Shown here in pieces: positions 27,282 to 35,521 of a stretch of 64,000 nucleotides of DNA. Numbering within the stretch: position 1 is the first letter of the stretch; every line of letters begins with the position of its first letter. Origin of the DNA: Arthrobacter sp. GMC3 (GTDB taxonomy: Bacteria; Actinomycetota; Actinomycetes; Actinomycetales; Micrococcaceae); the NCBI RefSeq assembly GCF_002929305.1, contig NZ_PJIO01000013.1:1-64000 (forward strand). The letters run 5' to 3'. Under the pieces are notes generated by a model that was not told the origin of the DNA, made no database searches, and worked only from the letters and a program-made list of their open reading frames with translations. Position numbers and translations under genes: made by a program.

Positions 27282-28097
27282 TCAAAGCTCGGAGTCCAGC
27301 CGAACGGCCAAAACGTTGCCGGTAGCCGGCCCAGATGGATCGGCGGGCCAGTCGGAGCAGGCCACAAACAAGGTGTTGGATTTCTCCCCGCCCACTGCAC
27401 AAGAGAAACAACCTTGGTCCAGTTGCACCGTTCGCAAAACTTCCCCGCCCTCGGCAACCAAAACACAGTTCTTGTTCGGCACATCCGCGAACCAAATCCC
27501 GCCATCGCCTAGACATATTCCGTCGGGGGCGCTGCCGGGCACCACCGCCCATGGGCGCCGATTCCCCAAGGATCCATCGGAAGCAATGTCGAAGGCCGTC
27601 AGGCACCCGGCGTGAGATTCGGCCACCACCAAAGTGGCGCCGTCGCCGGTAACCACCATGCCGTTGGGGAAGGCCAGCTCGCGAGCCACTAGGCGAGTGC
27701 CGCCGTCGGGCGTTAACAAGGCGATTACCCCGGCCACCTCCGACGGGCCCGGGTAGGTGAATCCGATGCAATTGATATACGCATTGGGCCCGTGGGTGAT
27801 GACCTCATTCCAGGGTGCCGTGGACCAACTGCTCAAATCGGCCGCCGGTTCCAAGGTGCCGGCAGGCGTGAAGCTCAGCAGCTTGCACTCGGATCCGGAA
27901 ACTATGAGTAGATGGCCGTCGGGAAGCCAATCAAAGGTGATGGGAAACGTGGGCACGCTGATGGTTTGATGATTGGTCCCGTCCGGATCGATAGCGTGAA
28001 TGTGTCCCTTGAGCCAATCGGCGAACCAGAACCGGCCGCCATGCCAACGCGCCGATTCCCCCATGCCAATACCGCTTGCGATGACCTTCGATTCCAT
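27282..28097 (-). CDS. SMP-30/gluconolactonase family protein
   Basis: A 271-residue six-bladed beta-propeller lactonase-type enzyme. Metal ligands expected for the family are visible: Glu in GMGESARW near residue 12, Asn in ELAFPNGMVV near 148, and Asp in SAPDGICLGDGGIWFADV near 199. The usual reaction is hydrolysis of a sugar lactone such as gluconolactone, but neither sugar transporters nor dehydrogenases are adjacent, so the substrate is open. The ATG at 28095-28097 is chosen because CAGGAGGCGGC precedes it. It stands alone on the minus strand. Confidence 0.82.
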   Translation of the reverse strand: MESKVIASGIGMGESARWHGGRFWFADWLKGHIHAIDPDGTNHQTISVPTFPITFDWLPDGHLLIVSGSECKLLSFTPAGTLEPAADLSSWSTAPWNEVITHGPNAYINCIGFTYPGPSEVAGVIALLTPDGGTRLVARELAFPNGMVVTGDGATLVVAESHAGCLTAFDIASDGSLGNRRPWAVVPGSAPDGICLGDGGIWFADVPNKNCVLVAEGGEVLRTVQLDQGCFSCAVGGEKSNTLFVACSDWPADPSGPATGNVLAVRLDSEL

Positions 28098-28279
28098 GCC
28101 GCCTCCTGAGCAGTCCATCTGTTCTGCAGTCTAGTTCCGCGGCCGCGGGGTGGGAATGACTTCAGACGCTCGGGCTTGCGCCCCGAAATTGACGACGCCG
28201 ATCAGGTGATCCACGCAACATTACTGGTAAGTAACAAAATTCCCCCACAAACGGCCCGGGCCGGGGTACGCTGGCCAGC

Positions 28280-30076
28280 ATGAGCGAATACCAGCCCCCC
28301 ATTGCCGATTTTGCCTTCGCCCTCGAGCACGTTGTGGGATACCCAGACCTGGCCAAGTTGCCTGGCTTTGAACACGCCGACCTCGACACCGTCGTTGAAC
28401 TCCTGGAGGAATGCGGCGACTTCATGGCCAAGGTCGTGGCACCGACAAACCGCATCGGCGATACCCAAGGCTCACGCCTGCTCCCGGACGGAACAGTGGA
28501 GACTCCCGCGGGATTCAAGGATGCCTACCGGCAATATGTGGATGCCGGCTGGGGCTCGGTGCCACTGCCGGAAGAATTTGGCGGCGGCGGATTCCCCCGC
28601 ACCGTGGGCCTGGTCATCCAGGAGCTCATGACCAGCGCCAACATGGCGTTCTCACTGTGCCCCTTGCTGACCCAGGGCGCCATTGAGGCCCTCCTGCACT
28701 ACGGCGACGACGACCTTAAAGCCCGCTACCTGCCCAAGATGGTCAGCGGCGAGTGGACGGGCACCATGAACCTCACCGAGCCACAGGCGGGGTCCGACGT
28801 CGGGGCCCTGACCACACGCGCGGTACCAAACGGTGATGGCACCTTTGCCATCACGGGACAAAAGATCTTCATCACCTATGGCGACCATGACATGGCCGAC
28901 CAGCTGGTGCACTTGGTACTGGCACGCACCCCGGGCGCCCCCGAGGGAACCCGCGGCATCTCCTGTTTCATAGTTCCCAAGTTCCTTGTCAACGACGACG
29001 GTTCCCTGGGTGAGCGCAATGGTGTTGAGACGGTTTCCCTCGAGCACAAGATGGGAATCCATGCCTCACCCACCTGCGTGCTCTCCTACGAAAACGCCAC
29101 CGGCTACCTGATCGGCGAAGAAAACAAGGGCATGCGCATCATGTTCGTCATGATGAACAGCGCCCGGCTTGGAGTGGGCGTGCAGGGCCTGGCTGTGGCC
29201 GAACGGGCCTACCAGCAGTCACTTGCCTACGCGCAGCAACGGCGGCAGGGGCGTGCCATTGGCGCCACCGGCCAGGACTCCGCCATCATCGAGTTCCCCG
29301 ATGTACGCCGGATGTTGATGACGCAAAAAGCATACATTTCGGCCCTGCGGTACCTGATGTTGCTTGACGCCAGCTACGTGGACCGCAGCACCAACGACCC
29401 GGACCCGGCAGTACGCGCCCGGGCGGAGGAGATCGTGGGGATCCTGACCCCCATCTGCAAGTCCTTCGGCACCGACCTTGGCAATGAGCTCACCTCACTG
29501 GCCCTGCAAATCCATGGCGGCATGGGTTTCATCGAGGAGACTGGCGCCGCCCAGCATGTCCGCGACGTCCGGATCGCCGCCATCTACGAGGGCACCAACG
29601 GCATCCAGGCCGCGGACCTGGTAGGACGCAAGCTCGGTGTACGCAGCGGAGCCTCCATTCTGGAGTTCCTTGCCTCAATGCGCGAGGTTGAAGCCGACCT
29701 GGCAGGTGCAGGCGAGCAGTTTGAGGTCATCGCTGCCGAACTGGGCCGGGCGTTTGACGTTCTGACCGAAGCCACAGAATGGATGCTTCGGACCGGGACC
29801 ACAGACCCAAATTCGGTACTCGCTGGCTCCACACCGTTCCTGCGGATGTGGGGGCTGTGCACGGGTGGTTGGATGCTGGCGCGTGCCGCAGTAGCCGCCC
29901 AGGCAACGGGCGACGCCGAACTGGCTGCGACCCAGCTGGTGCTGGCCAAGTTCTATGTCCAGCAATTGCTACCGCAGTCCGCCAGCCTGGTAGGTGCTGC
30001 CACCGCCGGGGCACAGGACCTGTTCGCACTGGATGCGGATCAGCTGGCCGGTGTGCTGGGGAAAGTCAACAGCTAG
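28280..30076 (+). CDS. Acyl-CoA dehydrogenase with C-terminal extension domain
   Basis: FAD-dependent alpha,beta-dehydrogenation of an acyl-CoA, first step of beta-oxidation. At 598 residues it belongs to the long subfamily with an extra C-terminal helical domain, like FadE5 of mycobacteria. Seen are MNLTEPQAGSDVGALTT (flavin-binding loop), KIFITYGDHD, and the catalytic base Glu436 in IYEGTNGIQAADLVGRKL. A TACGCT hexamer lies 7 nt before the ATG and no good ribosome binding site is visible. A fragment resembling the end of an acyl-CoA synthetase follows on the opposite strand. Chain-length range is unknown. Confidence 0.92.
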   Translation: MSEYQPPIADFAFALEHVVGYPDLAKLPGFEHADLDTVVELLEECGDFMAKVVAPTNRIGDTQGSRLLPDGTVETPAGFKDAYRQYVDAGWGSVPLPEEFGGGGFPRTVGLVIQELMTSANMAFSLCPLLTQGAIEALLHYGDDDLKARYLPKMVSGEWTGTMNLTEPQAGSDVGALTTRAVPNGDGTFAITGQKIFITYGDHDMADQLVHLVLARTPGAPEGTRGISCFIVPKFLVNDDGSLGERNGVETVSLEHKMGIHASPTCVLSYENATGYLIGEENKGMRIMFVMMNSARLGVGVQGLAVAERAYQQSLAYAQQRRQGRAIGATGQDSAIIEFPDVRRMLMTQKAYISALRYLMLLDASYVDRSTNDPDPAVRARAEEIVGILTPICKSFGTDLGNELTSLALQIHGGMGFIEETGAAQHVRDVRIAAIYEGTNGIQAADLVGRKLGVRSGASILEFLASMREVEADLAGAGEQFEVIAAELGRAFDVLTEATEWMLRTGTTDPNSVLAGSTPFLRMWGLCTGGWMLARAAVAAQATGDAELAATQLVLAKFYVQQLLPQSASLVGAATAGAQDLFALDADQLAGVLGKVNS

Positions 30077-30290
30077 CCGGGCACATCGCGGTTGCCACAA
30101 GCTTGGACAGGGTGGGCGCCTCATCGTCGAAAGTTCCGTGGTGGAGGATCTTACGACGCAGGCGCCCTCCTGAAGTCTCTGGCAGTCTCTGGAAACGAAC
30201 CCGGGACAAAACCGGCAGGTTCTTCGTTACGGCGAGCCTCTTGACCGTCTCCACAATCATTTCCGTGCCAGCCGTTCGGGCTGGGCAATG
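30066..30290 (-). pseudogene. Possible remnant of an acyl-CoA synthetase C-terminus
   Basis: The minus-strand frame contains ETVKRLAVTKNLPVLSRV followed by RFQRLPETSGGRLRRKILHH, which resembles the end of adenylate-forming acyl-CoA ligases, where a LP-x-T-x-S-G-K-x-x-R-R motif carries the catalytic lysine. The motif position for that lysine is Arg here. The frame lacks the rest of the enzyme: its upstream part runs into the start of the divergent YhhN gene. I read it as a decayed fragment, but it could be a chance antisense frame. Confidence 0.3.
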
Positions 30291-30310
30291 ATCATCCCCG
30301 AAGGAGTGCG

Positions 30311-31042
30311 GTGTCCGCCGTTTTGAAAACACCACCGATCACTGACCGCCCGCTGTGGTGGGGTTTCGTCCCTTACATTCTGGTCTCGGCCGTCCATGTG
30401 ACGGCCCGCTTCATGAACAATGACGGCATCAGCGAACCGAGCAAACTTCTGCTGATGCCCGCCTTGCTGCTGGCGCTTCTGTGGATCGGTCGCCGGCTTC
30501 TGCCACGGGCCACCCTTGGCTTGTTGGTGACGGCCCTACTGTTCTCTTGGCTGGGCGACGGCGCTGGCACGTTCTTCCCGTTCGCCCCGACCCTGCCACT
30601 GATGTTGCTCTGCTTCGGAGTGGCCCACCTTTGCTACATGCGGGCTTTTTGGCGCCATCTGGCCGTACGCGCACTGCCCTGGTGGTCCTTGGTCATCGCG
30701 TTGTGGTGGGTACTCCTTCTAATCCTCCTGTGGCACAGGGCCGGCGGACTGGCAATGGCTGTGGCAGCCTATGGGATCGTGCTAGGTGGTACGGCGGCCC
30801 TGGCAACCCGGTGCCATCCGGTTATCATGTGGGGCGGTCTATTCTTCCTGACCTCCGACACCATCCTGGCCTTCCGCATTTTCGCCGCGGATCTCATGCC
30901 GCCGTGGACCAGCGGGGCGGTAATGCTCACGTATGTGGTGGGGCAGGGCTTGATAGTGGCAGGAGCCCTGATCTATCGCAGACGCCTCATGCTAGGAAAT
31001 CCTCAACAACTAGGCCAGGGCGAAGTAGCTACTGGCCAGTAG
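30311..31042 (+). CDS. YhhN-family integral membrane lysoplasmalogenase
   Basis: A 243-residue membrane protein with about eight helices. Family blocks are present: EPSKLLLMPALLL near residue 42, FSWLGDGAGTF near 78, and LFFLTSDTILAF near 178. The aspartates in these last two blocks are the conserved active-site residues. Characterised members hydrolyse the vinyl-ether bond of lysoplasmalogens. The GTG at 30311 follows AAGGAG. The next gene, an endoglycoceramidase-like enzyme with its own membrane domain, starts 94 bp downstream on the same strand, so a joint role in membrane-lipid turnover is plausible but inferred. Confidence 0.88.
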   Translation: MSAVLKTPPITDRPLWWGFVPYILVSAVHVTARFMNNDGISEPSKLLLMPALLLALLWIGRRLLPRATLGLLVTALLFSWLGDGAGTFFPFAPTLPLMLLCFGVAHLCYMRAFWRHLAVRALPWWSLVIALWWVLLLILLWHRAGGLAMAVAAYGIVLGGTAALATRCHPVIMWGGLFFLTSDTILAFRIFAADLMPPWTSGAVMLTYVVGQGLIVAGALIYRRRLMLGNPQQLGQGEVATGQ

Positions 31043-31135
31043 ACCGAGCGTTGAACAGTATTGACATTGCTTCGACGAACCGCAAAGCTGTGCAGAAAGC
31101 CCCCGCCCCGCCATGCCCTGTCACGATGGAGTGCC

Positions 31136-33469
31136 ATGATTTCAGCTCGACGCCCGCTCGTAGCGATATGCGGCACAATCATCCTTGTCCTGATCCAGGC
31201 CGTAGTCGACCCTACAGGGCTGCTGGCACTGGTTGGCTTTTCAGGCGCCCAACCTCAGTTCGATCGCGGCATATGGCCACTGGCACCTTATGTTGTGTTT
31301 GTCCCCGTGCTGCTGGTTGGTACTTGGTGGGTGGCCGTGCGTGCCGGTGAGCGCTTTTGGACCCTTGCCGCCGGCATCACCTTGACCGTCATGTTGGCGC
31401 AGGCGGCCACGTGCCTTTTTATGACCTGGGATCCTGCGGTGGCCGCCTGGTCGGCCGGATTCGTTACAGGAAAGGCCCTGCCGGCGGCTCTGATCGTGGC
31501 CGGCCTTACCCGTTGGTTGGGTGGCTCGAGAACCCGTACGGTTCACTCACACGGTTCCCTCTGGCCAATCGCGCTTCTTTTTGCCGCCCTTGCGCCGTTG
31601 CTGGCCGGGCTGTGGTGGACCGGGGCCGTCTATGCTCCGGGGGTTCCGGCCGCCCGCCCCGACCGTGGGGCACTGTCCATGTTTGTGGCCATTCTCCTGA
31701 TTGCAGCCGCAACTTTTATGTTCCTCCGATTGATTCGCCCCAGGGTTCCGGGCGTGTTGGGCGGGTGGCTCGCCGCCCTGCTTGCGGGCGGGGCAGTGGG
31801 TCTCGTGCAGGCGGTCATCGCATTTCTTCTCGATGGCGGCTTGCACGGCGACCTGTGGCCGTTGATGGCCGCGTACGTCGCCGTCGCCGACGGGCTCTCC
31901 TTCGGAGCATGTCTTGGCTGGGTAGTTGGCATCGGTGCTGTTCTCTCGGATCGGGTTCTTGCCGGACAGGCCGGAAGGAAAGTCCAAGTCGCCGTCGGAG
32001 CGGCAGTTGCGGTGGCCATGGGCTTCGCGGGCATCCTGCCAGCCCCAGAGCCGGCAACAGCGGTGGCCAGGACGACGTCGAATGCGCCGGCTGGTTTCCT
32101 GCGCACCGACGGGGCCAACATCTCCGACGGAAAAGGAAACCAGGTGCTGCTGCGCGGGGTCAACGTCAACCAGTTGGTCGACTTCTATCAGCCCCGCCCC
32201 GAGGTCCCTGCAACGCGGCCACTTTCCGAGGACGACTACGCCGGCATGGCGGAGCAGGGCTTCGACGTGGTGCGGCTGAACATTTCCTGGTCGGCCCTGG
32301 AGCCAACCCGAGGATCCCTTGACCCGGGCTACCTGGCCAAAATTACCCAGGCTGTCGCTTGGGGGAAGCAGCACGGCATTTACACCGTGTTGGACATGCA
32401 CCAAGACGGCTGGTGGAACGGGCCCGCACCCGCAGGTACCGTCTGCAGGCCGGGCACGGACCCCATGTGGGGCTACGATGGCGCCCCCGAGTGGGCGACC
32501 ATCACCGATGGGGCACCGCGCTGCGAGTTCACAGGCCGGGACATTTCCCCCGCTGGAAACCGCGCGTTTCAAAACTTTTACTTCAACACCGACGGCATCC
32601 GGGTAGCTCTCGCCGAAACTTGGGGCAAGCTCGCAGCAACCTTCCGCGACGAACCCATGGTGGCCGGTTTCGATCTCCTCAACGAACCGGGGTTTGGCGA
32701 ATCAGCGCCCGTGACCACCGCCCATCTGTTGGGAACCTTCTACGACGAGGCCATCCAGGCCATCCGCGCGGCGGGGGCACAGCAGATCGTGTTCGTTGAA
32801 CCGAGCATCTTCTGGTCTGGTCTGGGTTTCGACACCGGTCCAACACCGGGATTCACCAACGACCGAAACATCGTGTTCTCACCCCACCTCTATGCGGAAT
32901 CAATCACCATGGATCGTGACCTGGGGATCCCGCCCATCGTGCGAATAGAACGGCAATTCACGCTCGCCCAACGCGTCGCCAACGAATACGGCGCACCGTT
33001 GTGGTCCGGCGAGTACGGCTACTGGGGTGAGGACTCCGACGTCCTGCAGCGGCTGACCCGCTATGCGGCCACCGAAGACCAGCAGATGCTCGGTAGCGCG
33101 TATTGGGTTTGGAAACAGGCCTGCGGGGATCCTCAGAATGGCATTGGCCCGGTGGGCAATGCGCTCATGATGCAGGATTGCGCAACCGGGGGTGACGCCG
33201 CCCCCAAGACAGAGGTTCTGAGGATTCTCAGCCGGGCCTACCCCCAATCCGCACCAGGTACGCTCACGTCTCTACAGGCCGACGGCGCCAAATTCCAGCT
33301 CGCCGGAACCACCGCATCCCGAGGCTGCGGACTCACCCTTTGGGTCCCCGGGTCCGCTAAACCTGTCTTGTCCACGGTGGGTGTGACGGAGCTGGACTCG
33401 GTGGCAGTTCCGGGTGGTTGGCGCGTGAGTGGTTGTGCGGAGGGAAATTACACGGTTTCGGCGGGCTAG
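31136..33469 (+). CDS. Polytopic-membrane/GH5 fusion: endoglycoceramidase-like glycosidase
   Basis: A 777-residue two-part protein. Residues 1-310 contain about nine hydrophobic helices with no family that I recognise. After a short Ala/Pro linker, residues about 320-700 form a cellulase-type GH5 barrel of the endoglycoceramidase group: GFLRTDGANISD, LLRGVNVNQL, VVRLNISWSALEP, VLDMHQDGW, acid/base Glu517 in FDLLNEPGF, and nucleophile Glu626 in WSGEYGYWGED. A beta-sandwich-like tail with Cys residues ends the protein. Cellulose enzymes lack the LDMHQDGW and NQLVDF elements seen here, so a glycolipid substrate is favoured. The ATG at 31136 follows GGAGTGCC. Most relatives are secreted and soluble; the membrane fusion is unusual. 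Its stop overlaps the opposing amidohydrolase stop by 4 bp. Confidence 0.82.
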   Translation: MISARRPLVAICGTIILVLIQAVVDPTGLLALVGFSGAQPQFDRGIWPLAPYVVFVPVLLVGTWWVAVRAGERFWTLAAGITLTVMLAQAATCLFMTWDPAVAAWSAGFVTGKALPAALIVAGLTRWLGGSRTRTVHSHGSLWPIALLFAALAPLLAGLWWTGAVYAPGVPAARPDRGALSMFVAILLIAAATFMFLRLIRPRVPGVLGGWLAALLAGGAVGLVQAVIAFLLDGGLHGDLWPLMAAYVAVADGLSFGACLGWVVGIGAVLSDRVLAGQAGRKVQVAVGAAVAVAMGFAGILPAPEPATAVARTTSNAPAGFLRTDGANISDGKGNQVLLRGVNVNQLVDFYQPRPEVPATRPLSEDDYAGMAEQGFDVVRLNISWSALEPTRGSLDPGYLAKITQAVAWGKQHGIYTVLDMHQDGWWNGPAPAGTVCRPGTDPMWGYDGAPEWATITDGAPRCEFTGRDISPAGNRAFQNFYFNTDGIRVALAETWGKLAATFRDEPMVAGFDLLNEPGFGESAPVTTAHLLGTFYDEAIQAIRAAGAQQIVFVEPSIFWSGLGFDTGPTPGFTNDRNIVFSPHLYAESITMDRDLGIPPIVRIERQFTLAQRVANEYGAPLWSGEYGYWGEDSDVLQRLTRYAATEDQQMLGSAYWVWKQACGDPQNGIGPVGNALMMQDCATGGDAAPKTEVLRILSRAYPQSAPGTLTSLQADGAKFQLAGTTASRGCGLTLWVPGSAKPVLSTVGVTELDSVAVPGGWRVSGCAEGNYTVSAG

Positions 33470-34578
33470 GAACTGCTCTGGACCCTTTCCCCTTCAATCC
33501 ACACGGCCCTAATGTCGCGCGTCCTGGAGATGTCCTCAAGGGGGTTGCTGCCCAACAAGACCAGATCGGCACGCAGGCCAGGCACAATGGTGCCGCGATC
33601 TTGAAGGCGGAAGAGCTCGGCGGCACTTGCTGTTGCACTGACAAGCGCCTGCGCTGGTGTTAGACCTGCTCCCACGAGCAGTTGCAGTTCGCCGTGCAAG
33701 GACTCCCCGTGTTTCGGGCTGAAAGGCACGAACGGGGTGTTGTTTGCATCCGTGCCTGCCACGATCCGCACCCCGGCGGCGAGAATGTCCGTCACGGATT
33801 GTTGGACCTGGTGGATGCCGGGGCCGGGGCCTTGCGTGGGCATTGCGAACTTTGCGCCGATCCCCTCCATCATCGACAGCGTTGGCACGATTGCGATGCC
33901 CTTAGATTTCATCGCTGCGACCTGCCCCGGCGTGAGAGGGCTTCGCAGCGGGACGTGGGTGAGGATGTCGACCCCCGCGTTGATTCCCAATTGCACGGCC
34001 GCATCCGAGGACGCGTGCGCAATGGTCAAGAATCCCTGTGCGTGGGCGGCCACAACGAGTGCGGCCAGCGTTTCCCCGTTTAGCGCCGCGGTCCCCTTTT
34101 CTGCCGGGTCCTCGATGATGATCTTAACGTAGTCGCATCCTTCCCCGGCACGGTCGGCAACGAAGCGTTCCGCGTCATCCGGGCCCGTGACAACCGCCGA
34201 CAACGCGAACGTATTTGCTGTCAACTCCCTGCCGCTAGGGCCGAAGGCTGGACTGAGTGCGCTGCGAATGTCCGTGAGTCCGGGAACTTTTCTCATGCTG
34301 TCAATCAAAGTTGGAGAGTTGGTCCCCATGTCCAAGGCAGTGGTCACCCCGAAGCGGGCAAACTCCCGCAGGTTCTCAGGTGAATCAAAATGCACGTGCG
34401 CGTCAATAAGTCCGGGAATAAGGACACCGCCCCCACCCTCGACAACCTCACCGTCTCCACCGGCTGTGGCGATCAACCCGCCCTCTACGAAGACCGTTCG
34501 CAGGGAGGAAAGCCCGTGTCCATCGAAGACGCGGACATTGTTGATGGCAAAGGAATTCCCTGATGCGGATGTAGACAC
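33466..34578 (-). CDS. Amidohydrolase family protein (imidazolonepropionase/prolidase-like)
   Basis: A 370-residue metal-dependent hydrolase of the amidohydrolase superfamily. Metal ligands are all visible: DAHVHFD near residue 60, the carbamylated-lysine candidate in CDYVKIIIEDP near 150, IAHASS near 188, LTHVP near 210, and VAGTDAN near 275. No signal peptide is visible. The GTG at 34576-34578 has AGAGAAG upstream. It is the last gene of the minus arm of the aromatic island, 64 bp after the FAH-family gene, so it may hydrolyse a C-N bond or lactam in the same pathway. The substrate is unknown. Confidence 0.82.
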   Translation of the reverse strand: MSTSASGNSFAINNVRVFDGHGLSSLRTVFVEGGLIATAGGDGEVVEGGGGVLIPGLIDAHVHFDSPENLREFARFGVTTALDMGTNSPTLIDSMRKVPGLTDIRSALSPAFGPSGRELTANTFALSAVVTGPDDAERFVADRAGEGCDYVKIIIEDPAEKGTAALNGETLAALVVAAHAQGFLTIAHASSDAAVQLGINAGVDILTHVPLRSPLTPGQVAAMKSKGIAIVPTLSMMEGIGAKFAMPTQGPGPGIHQVQQSVTDILAAGVRIVAGTDANNTPFVPFSPKHGESLHGELQLLVGAGLTPAQALVSATASAAELFRLQDRGTIVPGLRADLVLLGSNPLEDISRTRDIRAVWIEGERVQSSS

Positions 34579-34642
34579 GTTTTCACTTCTCTTTCATAGT
34601 CGGCGCGGATGACAAACCCAGCACATGCATGATTTTGTGGCG

Positions 34643-35503
34643 TTAGGCGTGAAAGCGCTGGACGATGGCGCCGATCCCCTCGATTTCGGTCCGCAGCGTT
34701 TCACCGTCCTGGAGGAAACGTTGGGGATCCATGCCCATCCCCACGCCCGGAGGCGTGCCGGTGAAGATGAGATCGCCCGGCAACAGCTCGATCGTGCGGG
34801 AAAGTCGGCTAATGAGATCGGCTACCGGAAAAACCAGCTGCGTGGTGGAGCTGTCCTGCACACGAGTCTCGGTGCCGTCCGGGCCGATAATCAGCGTCTG
34901 GATGGCGAGGTTGTTGTGATCTGCAAACTCGTCGAGGGTGGCAAGCACCGGGCCCGTCGGAGCGAAGTTTTCAAATGACTTGCCCATACTGAACTGGGCG
35001 GGAGTTCCCTGCCACTGCACGGTGCGTTCGGAGAGGTCCTGGCCAACCGTATATCCGGCGATGTGGGAAAGCGCGTCCGCTTCGGCAATGTTCCTGCCAC
35101 CGCGGCCCACCACGACTACGAGCTCCGCCTCCCAGTCGACTGTGTCACCGGGGAGCTGCACGTCAACGTCCGGGCCGGCAACCGAGGAGGCGAACTTCGT
35201 GAACACCACTGGCTGCTCCGGTAGCGGAAGACCCGACTCGGCGGCGTGGTCGGCATAATTGAGCCCCACGCCGATCACCTGCCGGGGACGCGGCGATGGT
35301 GCGGCTAATGCCGAAGCCTGAAGTGGCGTGGACAAAGGATGTGCTGCGACGTCAATTTCGGTCCCCCACGCCGCAAAGGATTCCCAGTCCGCAAATACAG
35401 CGGCAGGGTCCGAATGAAATCGTCCTTCGCTCGCGGTCTCCACGTCCAGGGCGCGGTCTTCGGCCACGAGGGCCAGGCGACCAGTGATGTTGGCGATGCG
35501 CAT
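34643..35503 (-). CDS. Fumarylacetoacetate hydrolase (FAH) family protein
   Basis: A 286-residue enzyme with an N-terminal 70-residue lid and a C-terminal FAH fold. The catalytic region begins IGVGLNYADHAAESG; metal ligands are expected in DWEAELVVVVGRGG (two Glu) and the Asp of GYTVGQDLSER. The end reads LLPGDLIFTGTPPGVGMG, a family hallmark. FAH members hydrolyse, decarboxylate or hydrate the ring-fission products of aromatic catabolism. The ATG at 35501-35503 has AAAGGA upstream and sits 18 bp after the monooxygenase stop, so the two form an operon. This is consistent with it acting after the VOC dioxygenase. Confidence 0.88.
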   Translation of the reverse strand: MRIANITGRLALVAEDRALDVETASEGRFHSDPAAVFADWESFAAWGTEIDVAAHPLSTPLQASALAAPSPRPRQVIGVGLNYADHAAESGLPLPEQPVVFTKFASSVAGPDVDVQLPGDTVDWEAELVVVVGRGGRNIAEADALSHIAGYTVGQDLSERTVQWQGTPAQFSMGKSFENFAPTGPVLATLDEFADHNNLAIQTLIIGPDGTETRVQDSSTTQLVFPVADLISRLSRTIELLPGDLIFTGTPPGVGMGMDPQRFLQDGETLRTEIEGIGAIVQRFHA

Positions 35504-35521
35504 GTTTTTCCTTTTCTAGGG

